A stretch of 64,000 nt of DNA. Origin: Pseudomonas massiliensis. GTDB taxonomy: Bacteria; Pseudomonadota; Gammaproteobacteria; Pseudomonadales; Pseudomonadaceae. The position numbers and the translations under genes are program-made. The stretch's first letter is position 1. Each line of letters opens with the position of its first letter. Where the stretch lies: the NCBI RefSeq assembly GCF_000826105.1, contig NZ_CCYK01000007.1, forward strand, positions 1,488,001-1,552,000, written 5' to 3'. The notes under the pieces are model-generated. The model was given only the letters and a program-made list of their open reading frames with translations, did no database searches and was not told where the DNA came from. This document shows positions 1 through 8,639 of the stretch, piece by piece.

Positions 1-100
1 GGCCGGTGTCTATACCCAGGACAATACGGGCTATAGCAGTGAAGGCGGGCGGGTGATCTTTCAGAACCTGTCGGTCTCCCACAAGCACAAAAGCAGCTAG
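1..100 (+). CDS. Polysaccharide lyase family 7 (alginate lyase-like) protein, C-terminal fragment
   Basis: The frame from base 2 is open to a TAG at 98-100 and gives about 32 residues, beginning AGVYTQDNTGYSSEGG and then RVIFQNLSVSH. PL7 alginate lyases end with the strand motif YFKAGxYNQ followed by a V-x-F-x-x-L-x-V-x-H strand, and this fragment matches both. The enzyme would cleave alginate or related polyuronates by beta-elimination, probably outside the cytoplasm. The rest of the gene lies before the window, so signal peptide and catalytic residues cannot be seen. The assignment rests on one short motif. Confidence 0.6.
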   Translation, partial: AGVYTQDNTGYSSEGGRVIFQNLSVSHKHKSS

Positions 101-201
101 CCGAGGATACAGGTCACAGGGGATTGGACGGACTGCGGTGGGCTTGAAAGGTTACTGAAAGGTTTCATCCGTACCTTTGCCGCGCGCAAGCGCGGGCCCC
201 C

Positions 202-366
202 ATGCCCACGCCGCAAGCGCTCGAAGCTGAGGCCTATCGTGCCAGTGTCGGGCGCCGTCTTTATCAGGGCGTGCCCGGCCGCCGGGCTGCCGTCCGTTCG
301 CGCTGCACCGGCCAATGGCTGCACGCTGGCTGCCGCCAGGCGAATGACCCTTTGATCTGGAAGTGA
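202..366 (+). CDS. Possible small Rmf/CrpP-like protein (54 aa)
   Basis: A 54-codon frame starts at ATG 202 and stops at TGA 364-366, two bases before the mqo ATG. The product is basic. A segment near its end, QWLHAGCRQAND, recalls the QWLxGWREA segment of ribosome modulation factor and of the Rmf/CrpP-fold proteins common in Pseudomonas, but the usual CPY motif and second tryptophan are absent. No convincing ribosome binding site precedes the ATG. It could be a degenerate member of that family or a chance frame in a GC-rich leader. The stretch 101-201 shows nothing else recognisable. Confidence 0.3.
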   Translation: MPTPQALEAEAYRASVGRRLYQGVPGRRAAVRSRCTGQWLHAGCRQANDPLIWK

Positions 367-368
367 TT

Positions 369-2003
369 ATGTTGAAGAAAGCAAGCGGGGCGCTGCTGGC
401 CCTGGCCGTTGCCGTCGGTAGCGGCACCACCCTGGGTGCCGAGGCCAAGCGCGTCGATGTGTTGCTCATCGGCGGTGGCATCATGAGTTCTACCCTGGGC
501 ATCTGGCTCAATGAGCTCGAGCCTTCATGGTCCATGGAGATGGTCGAGCGCCTGGACGCTGTTGCCGAGGAAAGCTCCAACGGCTGGAACAATGCAGGCA
601 CTGGCCATTCCGCGCTTGCCGAACTCAATTACACACCCCAGGACAAGACCGGCAAGGTCGACATCTCCAAAGCTGTGGAGATCAACGAATCCTTCCAGAT
701 CTCCCGCCAGTTCTGGTCCTGGCAGGTCCGTAATGGAGTATTGAAGAATCCGCGCTCCTTCATCAATTCCACGCCGCACATGAGCTTCGTTTGGGGCGAC
801 GACGACATCGCCTTCCTGAAGAAGCGCTATGAGGCGCTCAAGGCTAGCCCGCTCTTCAGTGGCATGCAATATTCCGAAGACGCCGCGCAGATCAAGCAGT
901 GGGTGCCGCTGATGATGGAGGGGCGTGATCCGGCGCAGAAGATAGCCGCGACCTGGACCCCCATCGGTACCGACGTCAACTTCGGTGAGATCACCCGGCA
1001 GTTCGTGGGGCATCTGCAGGCTCAGCCGGGCTTTTCGCTCAAGCTGTCCAGCGAAGTCCAGGACATCAAGCGCAACGACGACGGCAGCTGGCACGTCGAG
1101 TACAAGAACCTGAAGGATGGGCAGGTCACGGCCACCGATGCGCGCTTCGTGTTCATTGGTGCCGGCGGCGGCGCCCTGCACCTTTTGCAGAAGTCGGGCA
1201 TTCCGGAAGCGCGTGAATACGCCGGCTTCCCGGTAGGCGGTTCGTTCCTGGTGACCGAAAACCCAAGTGTGGCTGAACAGCACCTGGCCAAGGCTTACGG
1301 CAAGGCTTCGGTAGGAGCGCCACCCATGTCGGTGCCACACCTGGATACCCGCGTGCTGGATGGCAAGCGCGTCATTCTGTTCGGGCCCTTCGCTACTTTC
1401 TCGACCAAGTTCCTGAAAAACGGTTCGTATCTGGACCTGCTGACCAGCACCACGACCCACAACCTGTGGCCCATGACCAAAGTGGGTATCGACCAGTACC
1501 CGTTGGTGGAGTACCTGGCCGGTCAACTGATGCTGTCTGACGACGACCGCTTCAACGCTCTGCGCGAATACTTCCCTAATGCGCGCAAGGAAGACTGGCG
1601 CCTGTGGCAGGCCGGTCAGCGGGTGCAGATCATCAAGCGTGACGAAGAGAAGGGCGGCGTGCTCAAGCTCGGCACTGAAGTGGTCAGCGCCAAGGACGGC
1701 AGCATTGCAGGCCTGTTGGGCGCTTCGCCTGGCGCCTCCACCGCGGCCCCGATCATGCTCACCGTGCTGGAAAGGGTCTTCAAGGACAAGGTCGCCACCC
1801 CTGAATGGCAGCAGAAGCTGCGCCAGATCGTACCGAGCTACGGCACCCGTCTGAACGATAGCCCGGCACGGGTCGCGGAGGAGTGGGCCTACACTGCCAA
1901 GGTGCTGGAACTGACGCCGCCGCCACCAGTGACCGGCGCCCCGGCTACCCAGGCGGCAAGCCCCGCCCGCGACGACACGCCCGCCTCGGACATCGCGCTC
2001 TGA
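369..2003 (+). CDS. mqo: Malate:quinone oxidoreductase
   Basis: FAD-dependent, membrane-associated enzyme that oxidises L-malate to oxaloacetate and passes electrons to quinone, bypassing NAD-linked malate dehydrogenase. About 544 aa, the usual size. The N-terminus (LKKASGALLALAVAVGSGTT) is signal-like and is followed by the FAD dinucleotide-binding motif DVLLIGGGIMSSTLG and the Mqo signature NGWNNAGTGHSALAELNYTP. The C-terminus has an added Pro/Ala-rich tail after the catalytic domain. ATG 369 is chosen over the in-frame GTG 363 because GGAAG lies 6 bases before it. It stands alone and converges on the flavin reductase gene. Pseudomonads often carry several mqo paralogues, so this may not be the only one. 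Confidence 0.95.
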   Translation: MLKKASGALLALAVAVGSGTTLGAEAKRVDVLLIGGGIMSSTLGIWLNELEPSWSMEMVERLDAVAEESSNGWNNAGTGHSALAELNYTPQDKTGKVDISKAVEINESFQISRQFWSWQVRNGVLKNPRSFINSTPHMSFVWGDDDIAFLKKRYEALKASPLFSGMQYSEDAAQIKQWVPLMMEGRDPAQKIAATWTPIGTDVNFGEITRQFVGHLQAQPGFSLKLSSEVQDIKRNDDGSWHVEYKNLKDGQVTATDARFVFIGAGGGALHLLQKSGIPEAREYAGFPVGGSFLVTENPSVAEQHLAKAYGKASVGAPPMSVPHLDTRVLDGKRVILFGPFATFSTKFLKNGSYLDLLTSTTTHNLWPMTKVGIDQYPLVEYLAGQLMLSDDDRFNALREYFPNARKEDWRLWQAGQRVQIIKRDEEKGGVLKLGTEVVSAKDGSIAGLLGASPGASTAAPIMLTVLERVFKDKVATPEWQQKLRQIVPSYGTRLNDSPARVAEEWAYTAKVLELTPPPPVTGAPATQAASPARDDTPASDIAL

Positions 2004-2033
2004 GCGTACGGCAGCCCGCCTGGTCTGCCGGCT

Positions 2034-2624
2034 TCAGCTCTGGCTCGGCGCATGCCGGGCCATCAGCGACTCGCCAATCGCGAAGAATTGTCCCCCGGCC
2101 ACGTAGTGAATGCTGCGCAGGCCGGGATCGGCATCTTCGAAATGCCAGTGTCCGTCGCGAAACACTCTCGAATCGGCCCAGGCGCCCACCACCTCTGCGA
2201 TGAACAGATCGTAGGCCTGCTGGTTGTGCGGTTCCGGGATCAGCCGGCACTCCAGCCATGCGCAGCAACCTGCCACAAAGGGCTGATCACGCCCTTCTAT
2301 ACGCTGCAGTACCGCGCCACAATGAACAAGTTTGTCAGGGTCGTCGGCCAGTGAGCGATTGCCCAGGTCGTGAGTCATCTGTACCTGGGCCGCGGTCGGA
2401 ACCTGAATCACGAAGCGGCCGGCCTGTTCCACCAGGCCGCGCGTGCGGGTGCTCTTGTCCAGCACCACGGTTAGCTTCGGCGGCGCGAAGTCCAGGGCAC
2501 AGGCCCAGGCCGCGGCCATCACATCCTCCACGTGCTGATGACAGGCCGACACCAGAACGGTGGGACCATGGTTGAGCAAGCGGTAGGCCTTTTCCAGCGG
2601 GACGGCGACGATGTGTTCAGTCAT
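2034..2624 (-). CDS. Flavin reductase-like, FMN-binding split-barrel protein
   Basis: About 196 aa, typical of the flavin reductase-like domain that binds FMN and often acts as the reductase partner of two-component monooxygenases. Characteristic segments are GPTVLVSACHQ, AAWACALDFAPPKLTVVLDKSTRTRGLV and FVIQVPTAAQ near the N-terminus, and a C-terminal half ending with IHYVAGGQFFAIGE. The start at 2624 is preferred over 2642 because the protein there aligns from MTEHIVAVP and GAGG lies about 9 bases upstream. No monooxygenase is adjacent, so the partner and substrate cannot be inferred. Confidence 0.82.
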   Translation of the reverse strand: MTEHIVAVPLEKAYRLLNHGPTVLVSACHQHVEDVMAAAWACALDFAPPKLTVVLDKSTRTRGLVEQAGRFVIQVPTAAQVQMTHDLGNRSLADDPDKLVHCGAVLQRIEGRDQPFVAGCCAWLECRLIPEPHNQQAYDLFIAEVVGAWADSRVFRDGHWHFEDADPGLRSIHYVAGGQFFAIGESLMARHAPSQS

Positions 2625-2794
2625 GGGAGTTGCCTCGAACAAGGGGGTGAGGCTCTTACCGCCGCCGGTAGGCTTTGATCCGCGGTACTTCAGGCGTGCC
2701 GTGGGTTGCAGGCGTTTTGCTTCGAACTGATGGCGTTTTTAGCCCTCTACAGCTTTGAATCGAGGCACATAGCCTGCAACCATCAGGAGTCGAC

Positions 2795-3019
2795 ATGGAC
2801 AACTACCACATCACGAAAGCCGGCGACCATTGGGAACTGAAGAAAGAAGGCGCCAGCCGTGCGTCCAAGAGCGCGCCGACCAAGGAGGCGCTGATGGAAG
2901 CTACCGCGGCCTTCATGGAAGGCAAGACCGCGTCGGTGAAAATCCACAAAGGCGACGGCACCGTTCAGGAGGAGCGCACCTATCCGCGCAGCGCCGACCC
3001 GCGACGCAGTGAAGGCTGA
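2795..3019 (+). CDS. DUF2188 domain protein
   Basis: A 74-residue protein with the DUF2188 pattern: YHITKAGDHWELKKEGASRAS, a lysine-rich helix (TKEALMEATAAFM) and VKIHKGDGTVQEERTYPRSADPRR at the end. Function is unknown. In other bacteria DUF2188 genes are often found with general stress genes. AGGAG lies 7-11 bases before ATG 2795. It precedes the ferritin-like gene by 120 bases on the same strand, so the two could be co-expressed. Confidence 0.85.
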   Translation: MDNYHITKAGDHWELKKEGASRASKSAPTKEALMEATAAFMEGKTASVKIHKGDGTVQEERTYPRSADPRRSEG

Positions 3020-3139
3020 AGCAGCCCGGCTTCGGCACCGCTGGTCTGGCCGGTCGAAAATTGGCGCAGCCAAGTCGGCCCCGTCTCGGTCGGACCTTCA
3101 AGCATCCTGTTTCCATCAGCATCGTGAGAGGACATCGCA

Positions 3140-3649
3140 ATGGCATCGGTACAAGACAACTTGCTCGACTGGCTCAGAGACGCCCACGCCATGGAGCAGC
3201 AGGCCGAAAAAATGCTTACGGCCCAGGCTGAGCGCCTTGAGCACTATCCAGACCTCAAGCAGCGTATCCAGCAACACATCGAAGAGACCCGTTGGCAGCA
3301 AGGTGTGGTCGACGCCGCCATCCAGCGTCTGGGTGGTAGCCCTTCCACGCTCAAGGACCTTGGCGGCAAGCTGATGGCCTTTGGACAGGCCATGGCCGGC
3401 ATGACCATGCCTGATGAAGTCGTCAAAGGTTCCATGAGCGGCTATGTATTCGAGAACCTGGAGATCGCCACCTATACCGTGATCATCGCGGCTGCCAAGG
3501 CAGCGGGTGATACCGTTACGGCGGCCGAGTGCGAGAAGATCCTGGAGCAGGAAAAAGCCATGGCCCAATGGATCCTGGAACATCTGCCACAAACGACCCA
3601 GCAGTTCCTGGGCCGTTCCGAGCATCCTGACCTCGAAGCCAAGCGCTGA
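3140..3649 (+). CDS. DUF892 / YciF-type ferritin-like protein
   Basis: A 169-residue, all-helical protein of the YciE/YciF (DUF892) family, with the ferritin-like four-helix bundle. Visible segments include LLDWLRDAHAMEQQAEKML, where a Glu sits on the first helix, IQQHIEETRWQQ, and YTVIIAAAKAAGDTVTAAEC with downstream ILEQEKAMAQWILEHLP. Spaced Glu and His residues across four helices fit a di-iron site. The family is stress-inducible and cytoplasmic; its biochemical role is not settled. AGAGGAC lies upstream of the ATG. The gene converges on the small gene at 3676-3903. Confidence 0.88.
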   Translation: MASVQDNLLDWLRDAHAMEQQAEKMLTAQAERLEHYPDLKQRIQQHIEETRWQQGVVDAAIQRLGGSPSTLKDLGGKLMAFGQAMAGMTMPDEVVKGSMSGYVFENLEIATYTVIIAAAKAAGDTVTAAECEKILEQEKAMAQWILEHLPQTTQQFLGRSEHPDLEAKR

Positions 3650-3668
3650 CAGCGACTGTAAGTTAGCA

Positions 3669-3689
3669 GGGCGGCCTACATGGCCGCCC
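3669..3689. terminator. Hairpin between two convergent genes
   Basis: GGGCGGCC (3669-3676) and GGCCGCCC (3682-3689) form a perfect 8-bp stem around a 5-base loop at the junction of the DUF892 gene and the opposing small gene. There is no T-tract on either side, so termination is only a possibility. Confidence 0.35.
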
Positions 3690-3903
3690 GCACGGCCTTG
3701 CATTGAGCGCAGCCGCAGCGCTTGGCGCGGCTACGAAAGTAGAAACTGTCCACGAAAGGCCTATCAGCGGCTTGCGCGGGCTCGGCAGAGGCTGGCTCGG
3801 CCGGGCTGGGTTCGGCCAGTTTGGCCATGACGCTGTCGGCCAGCATGCTCATCAGGCTTTTGTGAGCCGTCAGATACGAACCGACTTGATTATTGTGTTC
3901 CAT
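3676..3903 (-). CDS. Small conserved-type hypothetical protein (75 aa)
   Basis: An unrecognised 75-residue protein. It starts MEHNNQVGSYLTAHKSLMSM, has a Pro/Ala/Glu-rich middle with repeated AEPA units, and ends in a basic tail with two close cysteines (CGCAQCKAV). The start is well supported: GGAGGG lies 7 bases before ATG 3903. The CxxxC-like tail could bind a metal, but this is only a suggestion. It is divergent from the following MFS transporter gene. Confidence 0.6.
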   Translation of the reverse strand: MEHNNQVGSYLTAHKSLMSMLADSVMAKLAEPSPAEPASAEPAQAADRPFVDSFYFRSRAKRCGCAQCKAVRAAM

Positions 3904-4143
3904 TGCATGCCCTCCGGCGACTGAAGAGCCAGACGGCAGCCTGGCAGGCTGCCCACTACGCTGGGCTCGTCAATGCTATCGGCACATCCCCTCCGGCCCT
4001 TGAGGCTTGCACTGCGCCCTCCGTCGCCGGCTCGCCAATACCTTCCATAAACATAACCACTGGGCCCATCAGCATTTCGCACCCCAGGCTGCCTGGCTGC
4101 CCGGCGTAGCCTGCTGACCTACTCATAAAAAGAGGAAGGTCCC

Positions 4144-5382
4144 ATGCGCCTGGGTTGGTACTCGCAACTGACACCGACGGAAAAACGCACCTATTGGGCA
4201 TGCTTCGGCGGCTTTACCCTCGACTCCCTGGATTCGACCATCTACGCCCTCATGATGCCGGTGCTGATGAGCGTGCTGGCCTTGAGCAAAAGCGACGCTG
4301 GGCTTCTGGGCTCGGTGTCGCTGATCGGCAGCGCTATCGGAGGTTGGGGCGCGGGCCTGCTGGCAGACCGCTTCGGCAGGATCCGCGTGATGCAGATCAC
4401 TGTCCTCTGGGTGGCGGTGTTCACCGCCCTGGCCGGGTTATGCAGTAGCTTCTGGGCCTTCCTGCCTGTGCGGTTTCTCCAAGGCATCGGCTATGGTGGC
4501 GAAGCGGTGGTAGGCGCGGTGCTCATCAGCGAAGTGGTCAACCCGGCGCTGCGCGGTCGGGTTGCGGCGTCGATCCAGAGTGGCTATGCCGTGGGGTATG
4601 CCATTTCACTGGCGATGATGCCGGTGGTGTTTTCATTCCTTCCCGAGGACATCGCCTGGCGCGCCTTTTTCGCCATTGGCCTGCTGCCGGCCTTGCTGAT
4701 CTGGTTCATACGGCGTCTGGTCCCGGAATCCGAGGCATTCACACGGGCAAGCACCCAACCGCGCACAATGAACATCAAGGTTATCTTCGCGCCCGAGCAC
4801 CGCCGCATCACCCTGATCGGCACCGTGCTGGCCAGCGGTATCTTCGGCGCCGCCTATATCATGATCACCTGGCTGCCCACCTATATGCGCACCGTGCTGC
4901 AGTTGCCCGTAGCCTCCACTTCCGGCTACCTCGCCGTGAACATCCTGGGCTCGCTACTAGGGCCCTTCCTGTACGGCGTCATCAGCGACCGCATCACCCG
5001 CCGCCGGGCTTTCATGCTGTTCCTCCTGGGCCAGGCGCTGGTGGTCAGCGTATACATGTTCGCGCCGGTCAACCTTGCGGTGGTCCTGGCACTCGGCCTT
5101 CTGGTCGGGGCTTTCCAGGGTGGACTGGCTTCCGGGCTGCCGCTGGCGTTCTCCGAATTGTATCCCACGCGGATCCGTGCCAACGGCGCAGGCTTTTGCA
5201 CCAGCTTCGGTCGCGGTCTCGGTTCAGTCATGCCGGCGGCAGTGGGTTTTGCCGCCGCTCATGCAAGCCTGCCGGCCGCCATGGGCACCTTGGCCGTGAC
5301 AGCCTACGCCATCGCCTTCCTGGCGGCGTGCTGGCTGCCAAACGCGACCGGCGTGAACATGAGCGAAGAAGGTAGTGTATAG
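4144..5382 (+). CDS. MFS transporter, metabolite:H+ symporter type
   Basis: A 412-residue, 12-helix major facilitator. The loop 2-3 signature is clear (GLLADRFGRIRVM), and FDxxDxxI-like residues sit in helix 1 (FTLDSLDSTIYALMMP), as in the aromatic-acid/sialic-acid:H+ symporter branch. The central cytoplasmic loop is short and lies near residue 200. The second signature is degenerate (GVISDRITRRRAF). AGAGGAAGG precedes ATG 4144. No catabolic genes adjoin it, so the substrate is unknown. The 240 bases upstream (3904-4143) hold no other gene and no promoter I can call firmly. Confidence 0.85.
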   Translation: MRLGWYSQLTPTEKRTYWACFGGFTLDSLDSTIYALMMPVLMSVLALSKSDAGLLGSVSLIGSAIGGWGAGLLADRFGRIRVMQITVLWVAVFTALAGLCSSFWAFLPVRFLQGIGYGGEAVVGAVLISEVVNPALRGRVAASIQSGYAVGYAISLAMMPVVFSFLPEDIAWRAFFAIGLLPALLIWFIRRLVPESEAFTRASTQPRTMNIKVIFAPEHRRITLIGTVLASGIFGAAYIMITWLPTYMRTVLQLPVASTSGYLAVNILGSLLGPFLYGVISDRITRRRAFMLFLLGQALVVSVYMFAPVNLAVVLALGLLVGAFQGGLASGLPLAFSELYPTRIRANGAGFCTSFGRGLGSVMPAAVGFAAAHASLPAAMGTLAVTAYAIAFLAACWLPNATGVNMSEEGSV

Positions 5383-5408
5383 GCGGTGCGCGCAAACCTC
5401 CCGTGCAC

Positions 5409-5855
5409 TCAGCCACATTTGCGCGGGTTGCCTGCCCCTGGCTTGGCGGGGCTGTAGAGCCATTCGCGCAGCCAGTCGCGCACGCAGGCGATGGAGGCAG
5501 GCGACTGTTCGGCGCTGAACAGCCGGCGCGCCGTCGCCTCGTCCAGGCCGAAATAGCTACAGACTGCGTCCCAACCAGTGGCCAGGCGAGCGTGGGCCCG
5601 CGCGCTCGGGGCCGCTCGCGTACAGGGCTCCAGGCCATTGAGGTAGAGCCCTTCGAAACGGGCATCCAGGCACGCATAGCCAATGGCGCACGCGGCATGG
5701 CCGAGAGGGTCGTCCATGGCGGTCACCCATACATCCGGCAGGAAGGAAGGGCGCCGATAGCCGAATCCTGTATACCCCTTGCGCGACACCTGCCAGCGGC
5801 CAGCGGCCAATTCGTCGAGCATGTCCAGTAACAGTGCCAAGCGTTCCTCTTGCAC
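5409..5855 (-). CDS. Hypothetical protein (148 aa)
   Basis: Not recognised. The 148-residue soluble product has an acidic N-terminal helix (QEERLALLLDMLDELAAG), a central segment DPLGHAACAIGYACLD, and a C-terminal part with GWDAVCSYFGLDEATARRLFSAEQSPASIACVRDWL-type helices, ending in a basic CG tail. The start is GTG 5855: GGAAGGAGG lies 8 bases upstream, a strong ribosome binding site that argues for a real gene. It is convergent with the MFS gene. Confidence 0.6.
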   Translation of the reverse strand: MQEERLALLLDMLDELAAGRWQVSRKGYTGFGYRRPSFLPDVWVTAMDDPLGHAACAIGYACLDARFEGLYLNGLEPCTRAAPSARAHARLATGWDAVCSYFGLDEATARRLFSAEQSPASIACVRDWLREWLYSPAKPGAGNPRKCG

Positions 5856-5991
5856 CCCAGTACCCTCCTTCCACGCCGTAACGTCGAGACTTCAAAGACC
5901 CGTTTCCGACCGGGCCTTGCCGCTTCGGTTCCCTGCGCAGGTGCGCTGCCCTGGGGCTTTCCGGATAGGCTGCCCAGGCATGCGGCGGTTT

Positions 5992-6007
5992 TGTGATGAG
6001 TGTCACA
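5992..6007. promoter_or_regulatory. Perfect Crp/Vfr-type palindrome
   Basis: TGTGATGAGTGTCACA matches the TGTGA-N6-TCACA core of Crp/Vfr sites without mismatch. A TTGACT (6028-6033) follows toward the nitronate monooxygenase gene; with no good -10 hexamer in place, the site would sit near -63, a class I activator position. It is also 137 bases upstream of the divergent GTG 5855. Confidence 0.5.
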
Positions 6008-6112
6008 ACGCAGCGGCGCCTCGGTCGTTGACTTCGCCAAAGGCACTTACAGGCTGCTGCCCGTACCAAAAGCCGTTAGGCTGTGGGCCGGACGTTCGAT
6101 TGAGGCGAGATC

Positions 6113-7189
6113 ATGAACACACCATTGTTGGCACGCATGGGCATTGGCCTGCCTATCATCCAGGCACCCATGGTCGGGGTGTCTACCCCGGCGCTCGCCG
6201 CCGCGGTCACTGACGCGGGCGGACTGGGGTCTCTGGGGCTGGGGGCAAGCACGCCCGAGCAGGCCCGTGCGATGGTGGAGCAGGCCCGCGCGCTGACGGC
6301 GGGCCCCTTGAACCTCAACCTGTTCTGTCATAGGCCGGCCCAGGCCCAGCCCGAGCGCGATGCTGCCTGGCTGAAAGCCCTAGAACCGCTGTTCATGGAA
6401 TTCGGCGCGCGTCCTCCCCAGGCCTTGCGAGAGATCTACCGTACCTTCGTGGCTGATGAGGCCATGCTCGCCTGTCTGCTGGAAGTGCGCCCGGCCGTGG
6501 TGAGTTTTCATTTCGGGCTGCCCGCGCCGGAAGCGGTGCAGGCGCTGAAGAAGGCCGGCAGCCTGTTGCTGTGCAGCGTTACCTCGCTGGCCGAGGCCGA
6601 GCTGGCGATAGCGGCGGGCATGGACGCGCTGGTCGTGCAAGGATATGAAGCGGGTGGGCATCGAGGCGTCTTCGACCCCGACGCTGATCTCTGCCTGGGA
6701 ACCCTGCCGCTGTTGCGCTTATTGGCGGCGAAGGTGTCGCTACCCTTGATAGCCGCCGGCGGCATCATGGATGGCGCCGGCATCCGCGCCTGCCTGGAAC
6801 TGGGCGCCAGTGCCGTACAGCTGGGAACAGCCTTTATCGGATGTCCGGAATCCGCGGCCAACGAAAGCTATCGCCAGGCGCTGGTCGGGCCTCGAGGCTT
6901 GTGCACCCGGATAACCACAGCCATTTCGGGGCGGCCGGCCCGTGGGCTGGTCAACCGCAACTTCAGCCTCGGCTGCTCGGGTATTCCCGACTATCCCTTG
7001 GCCTATGACGCGCAAAAAGCCTTGGCGGCGGCGGCTTCGGCCGCTGGCAGCACGGATTTCGCCGTGCAGTGGGCGGGGCAGGGCGCGCCTTTGGCGCGGC
7101 GCTTGCCAGCGGGCGAACTGGTCAAGGTATTGGAGCAGGAGCGCAACGCCAGCTCCGATCTCGATGCCTTGGCCGGATTGCTCCGATAG
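6113..7189 (+). CDS. Nitronate monooxygenase
   Basis: A 358-residue FMN-dependent TIM-barrel enzyme of the nitronate monooxygenase (2-nitropropane dioxygenase) class, which oxidises alkyl nitronates such as propionate 3-nitronate to detoxify them. Motifs seen are LPIIQAPMVGVSTPALAAAV at the N-terminus, the HFGLP segment, the substrate/FMN loop GYEAGGHRG, IAAGGIMDG, and GASAVQLGTAFIGCPES. GAGGCGAG lies upstream of the ATG. It is monocistronic, followed by a strong terminator. Confidence 0.9.
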   Translation: MNTPLLARMGIGLPIIQAPMVGVSTPALAAAVTDAGGLGSLGLGASTPEQARAMVEQARALTAGPLNLNLFCHRPAQAQPERDAAWLKALEPLFMEFGARPPQALREIYRTFVADEAMLACLLEVRPAVVSFHFGLPAPEAVQALKKAGSLLLCSVTSLAEAELAIAAGMDALVVQGYEAGGHRGVFDPDADLCLGTLPLLRLLAAKVSLPLIAAGGIMDGAGIRACLELGASAVQLGTAFIGCPESAANESYRQALVGPRGLCTRITTAISGRPARGLVNRNFSLGCSGIPDYPLAYDAQKALAAAASAAGSTDFAVQWAGQGAPLARRLPAGELVKVLEQERNASSDLDALAGLLR

Positions 7190-7248
7190 CGTGTCACCGT
7201 TAGCATGTCCGGCTGCATGCTTTGCAATGATTCCATAATGACAATCAG

Positions 7249-7282
7249 AAGGCGCCCTTACCCTTGGTGAGCGCGCCTTTTT
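7249..7282 (+). terminator. Rho-independent terminator after nitronate monooxygenase
   Basis: AAGGCGC at 7249-7255 pairs with GCGCCTT at 7273-7279, extended inward by CTTACC/GGTGAG pairing around a short loop, and is followed by a T-run. Confidence 0.85.
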
Positions 7283-7342
7283 GCTTTGGCACTGGCCGTT
7301 TCGCTGATTCGCCCTCACCGGGTGGACTTGACCTGAGTACCT

Positions 7343-8557
7343 ATGATGACGTCATCCGCTACCCCCGTCCTACGTGACAGCTGGCTGGGCGTGATAGCCC
7401 TGGCCCTGGGCGCCTTTATTTTCAATACCACTGAGTTCGTGCCGGTGGGACTGCTTGCCGCCATTGGCGGCAGCTTTGAGATGACTTCCGCCCAGGTCGG
7501 GTTGATGCTGACGGTCTACGCCTGGATCGTTACGCTGATCTCGCTGCCGATCATGCTGCTGACCCGAAATGTCGAGCGGCGTAGATTACTTATGGTGATC
7601 TTCGCCGTGTTCGCGCTCTGCCACCTGGTTTCAGCCTTCGCCACCAGTTTCAGCATGCTGCTGGCCAGCCGGGTAGGGATCGCGTTCGCCCATTCAGTGT
7701 TCTGGTCCATCACCGCGTCGCTGGCGGTACGTGTGGCGCCTCCAGGACGTCAGGTGCAGGCCCTGGGGCTGCTGGCCACGGGAACCTCCCTGGCCATGGT
7801 GCTGGGCATCCCGCTGGGCCGGGTCTTGGGCGAAGCCTTTGGCTGGCGGGTGACCTTCGCCGTCATCGGGATCGCCGCGGCCGCTACCCTGATCGTCCTG
7901 GCCAGGGCGCTGCCCGCGCTGCCCAGCCAGAACTCGGGCTCGCTGCGCAGCCTACCGGTGCTGTTCAAGCGCCCCGCGCTCACGCTGCAATACGTCCTCA
8001 CTGCCCTGGTGGTCACCGCTCATTTCACTGCCTATACCTACATCGAGCCTTTCGTCGCCCAAGTAGCCAGGCTGCGTGGGGAAACCACCACAGGGCTGCT
8101 GCTGTTGTTCGGCGGCGCGGGCATTCTCGGTTCCCTGTTGTTCAGCCGCTATAACAATCGTTATCCCCGTGCACTGTTGTTGCTGGTGCTAGGTGGCCTC
8201 GCCACCTGCCTGCTGGTGATGACACCCGTCGCCGACTGGCTGCCAGGGCTGGCTGTGCAGAGCGCGCTCTGGGGCATCTTCGTCATGTGCTTCGGCCTGA
8301 TATTGCAGGCTCGGGTACTCAATCTGGCCCCGGATGCCACCGACGTGGCCATGGCGCTCCATTCAGGCATCTACAACATAGGCATTGGCGGCGGCGCGCT
8401 GCTGGGCAGCGTGGTGACCAGTCACCTTGGCGTTGGCCAGGTGGGCTTCGTCGGTGGGTTGTTCGCCTTGGTCGGGCTGGGGCTATGCGCCTGGGCTACC
8501 CGCCGCTATGGGGCGCCGCCGGCCCAGGCAGACGCGGGCCCGATGGCGCTGCACTGA
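7343..8557 (+). CDS. sotB: MFS sugar-efflux type transporter (SotB/YdeA-like)
   Basis: A 404-residue MFS exporter with 12 predicted helices. The N-terminal segment ALGAFIFNTTEFVPVGLLAAI is typical of the SotB/AraJ/purine-efflux branch of drug:H+ antiporters, which export sugars, arabinose or small drugs. Motif C-like residues occur in GTSLAMVLGIPLGRVLGEAFGWR. Two adjacent ATGs (7343 and 7346) could start it. The 3-hydroxybutyrate dehydrogenase-type gene follows after 82 bases, with no terminator between. The substrate cannot be told from sequence. Confidence 0.85.
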   Translation: MMTSSATPVLRDSWLGVIALALGAFIFNTTEFVPVGLLAAIGGSFEMTSAQVGLMLTVYAWIVTLISLPIMLLTRNVERRRLLMVIFAVFALCHLVSAFATSFSMLLASRVGIAFAHSVFWSITASLAVRVAPPGRQVQALGLLATGTSLAMVLGIPLGRVLGEAFGWRVTFAVIGIAAAATLIVLARALPALPSQNSGSLRSLPVLFKRPALTLQYVLTALVVTAHFTAYTYIEPFVAQVARLRGETTTGLLLLFGGAGILGSLLFSRYNNRYPRALLLLVLGGLATCLLVMTPVADWLPGLAVQSALWGIFVMCFGLILQARVLNLAPDATDVAMALHSGIYNIGIGGGALLGSVVTSHLGVGQVGFVGGLFALVGLGLCAWATRRYGAPPAQADAGPMALH

Positions 8558-8639
8558 AGGAGAAAAAACCTTCGCCCAGGCTGGCGCCACCTGCATGCCC
8601 CGCTACCGTTGGAGTATCAACCAACCCAAGGGGGCACTC

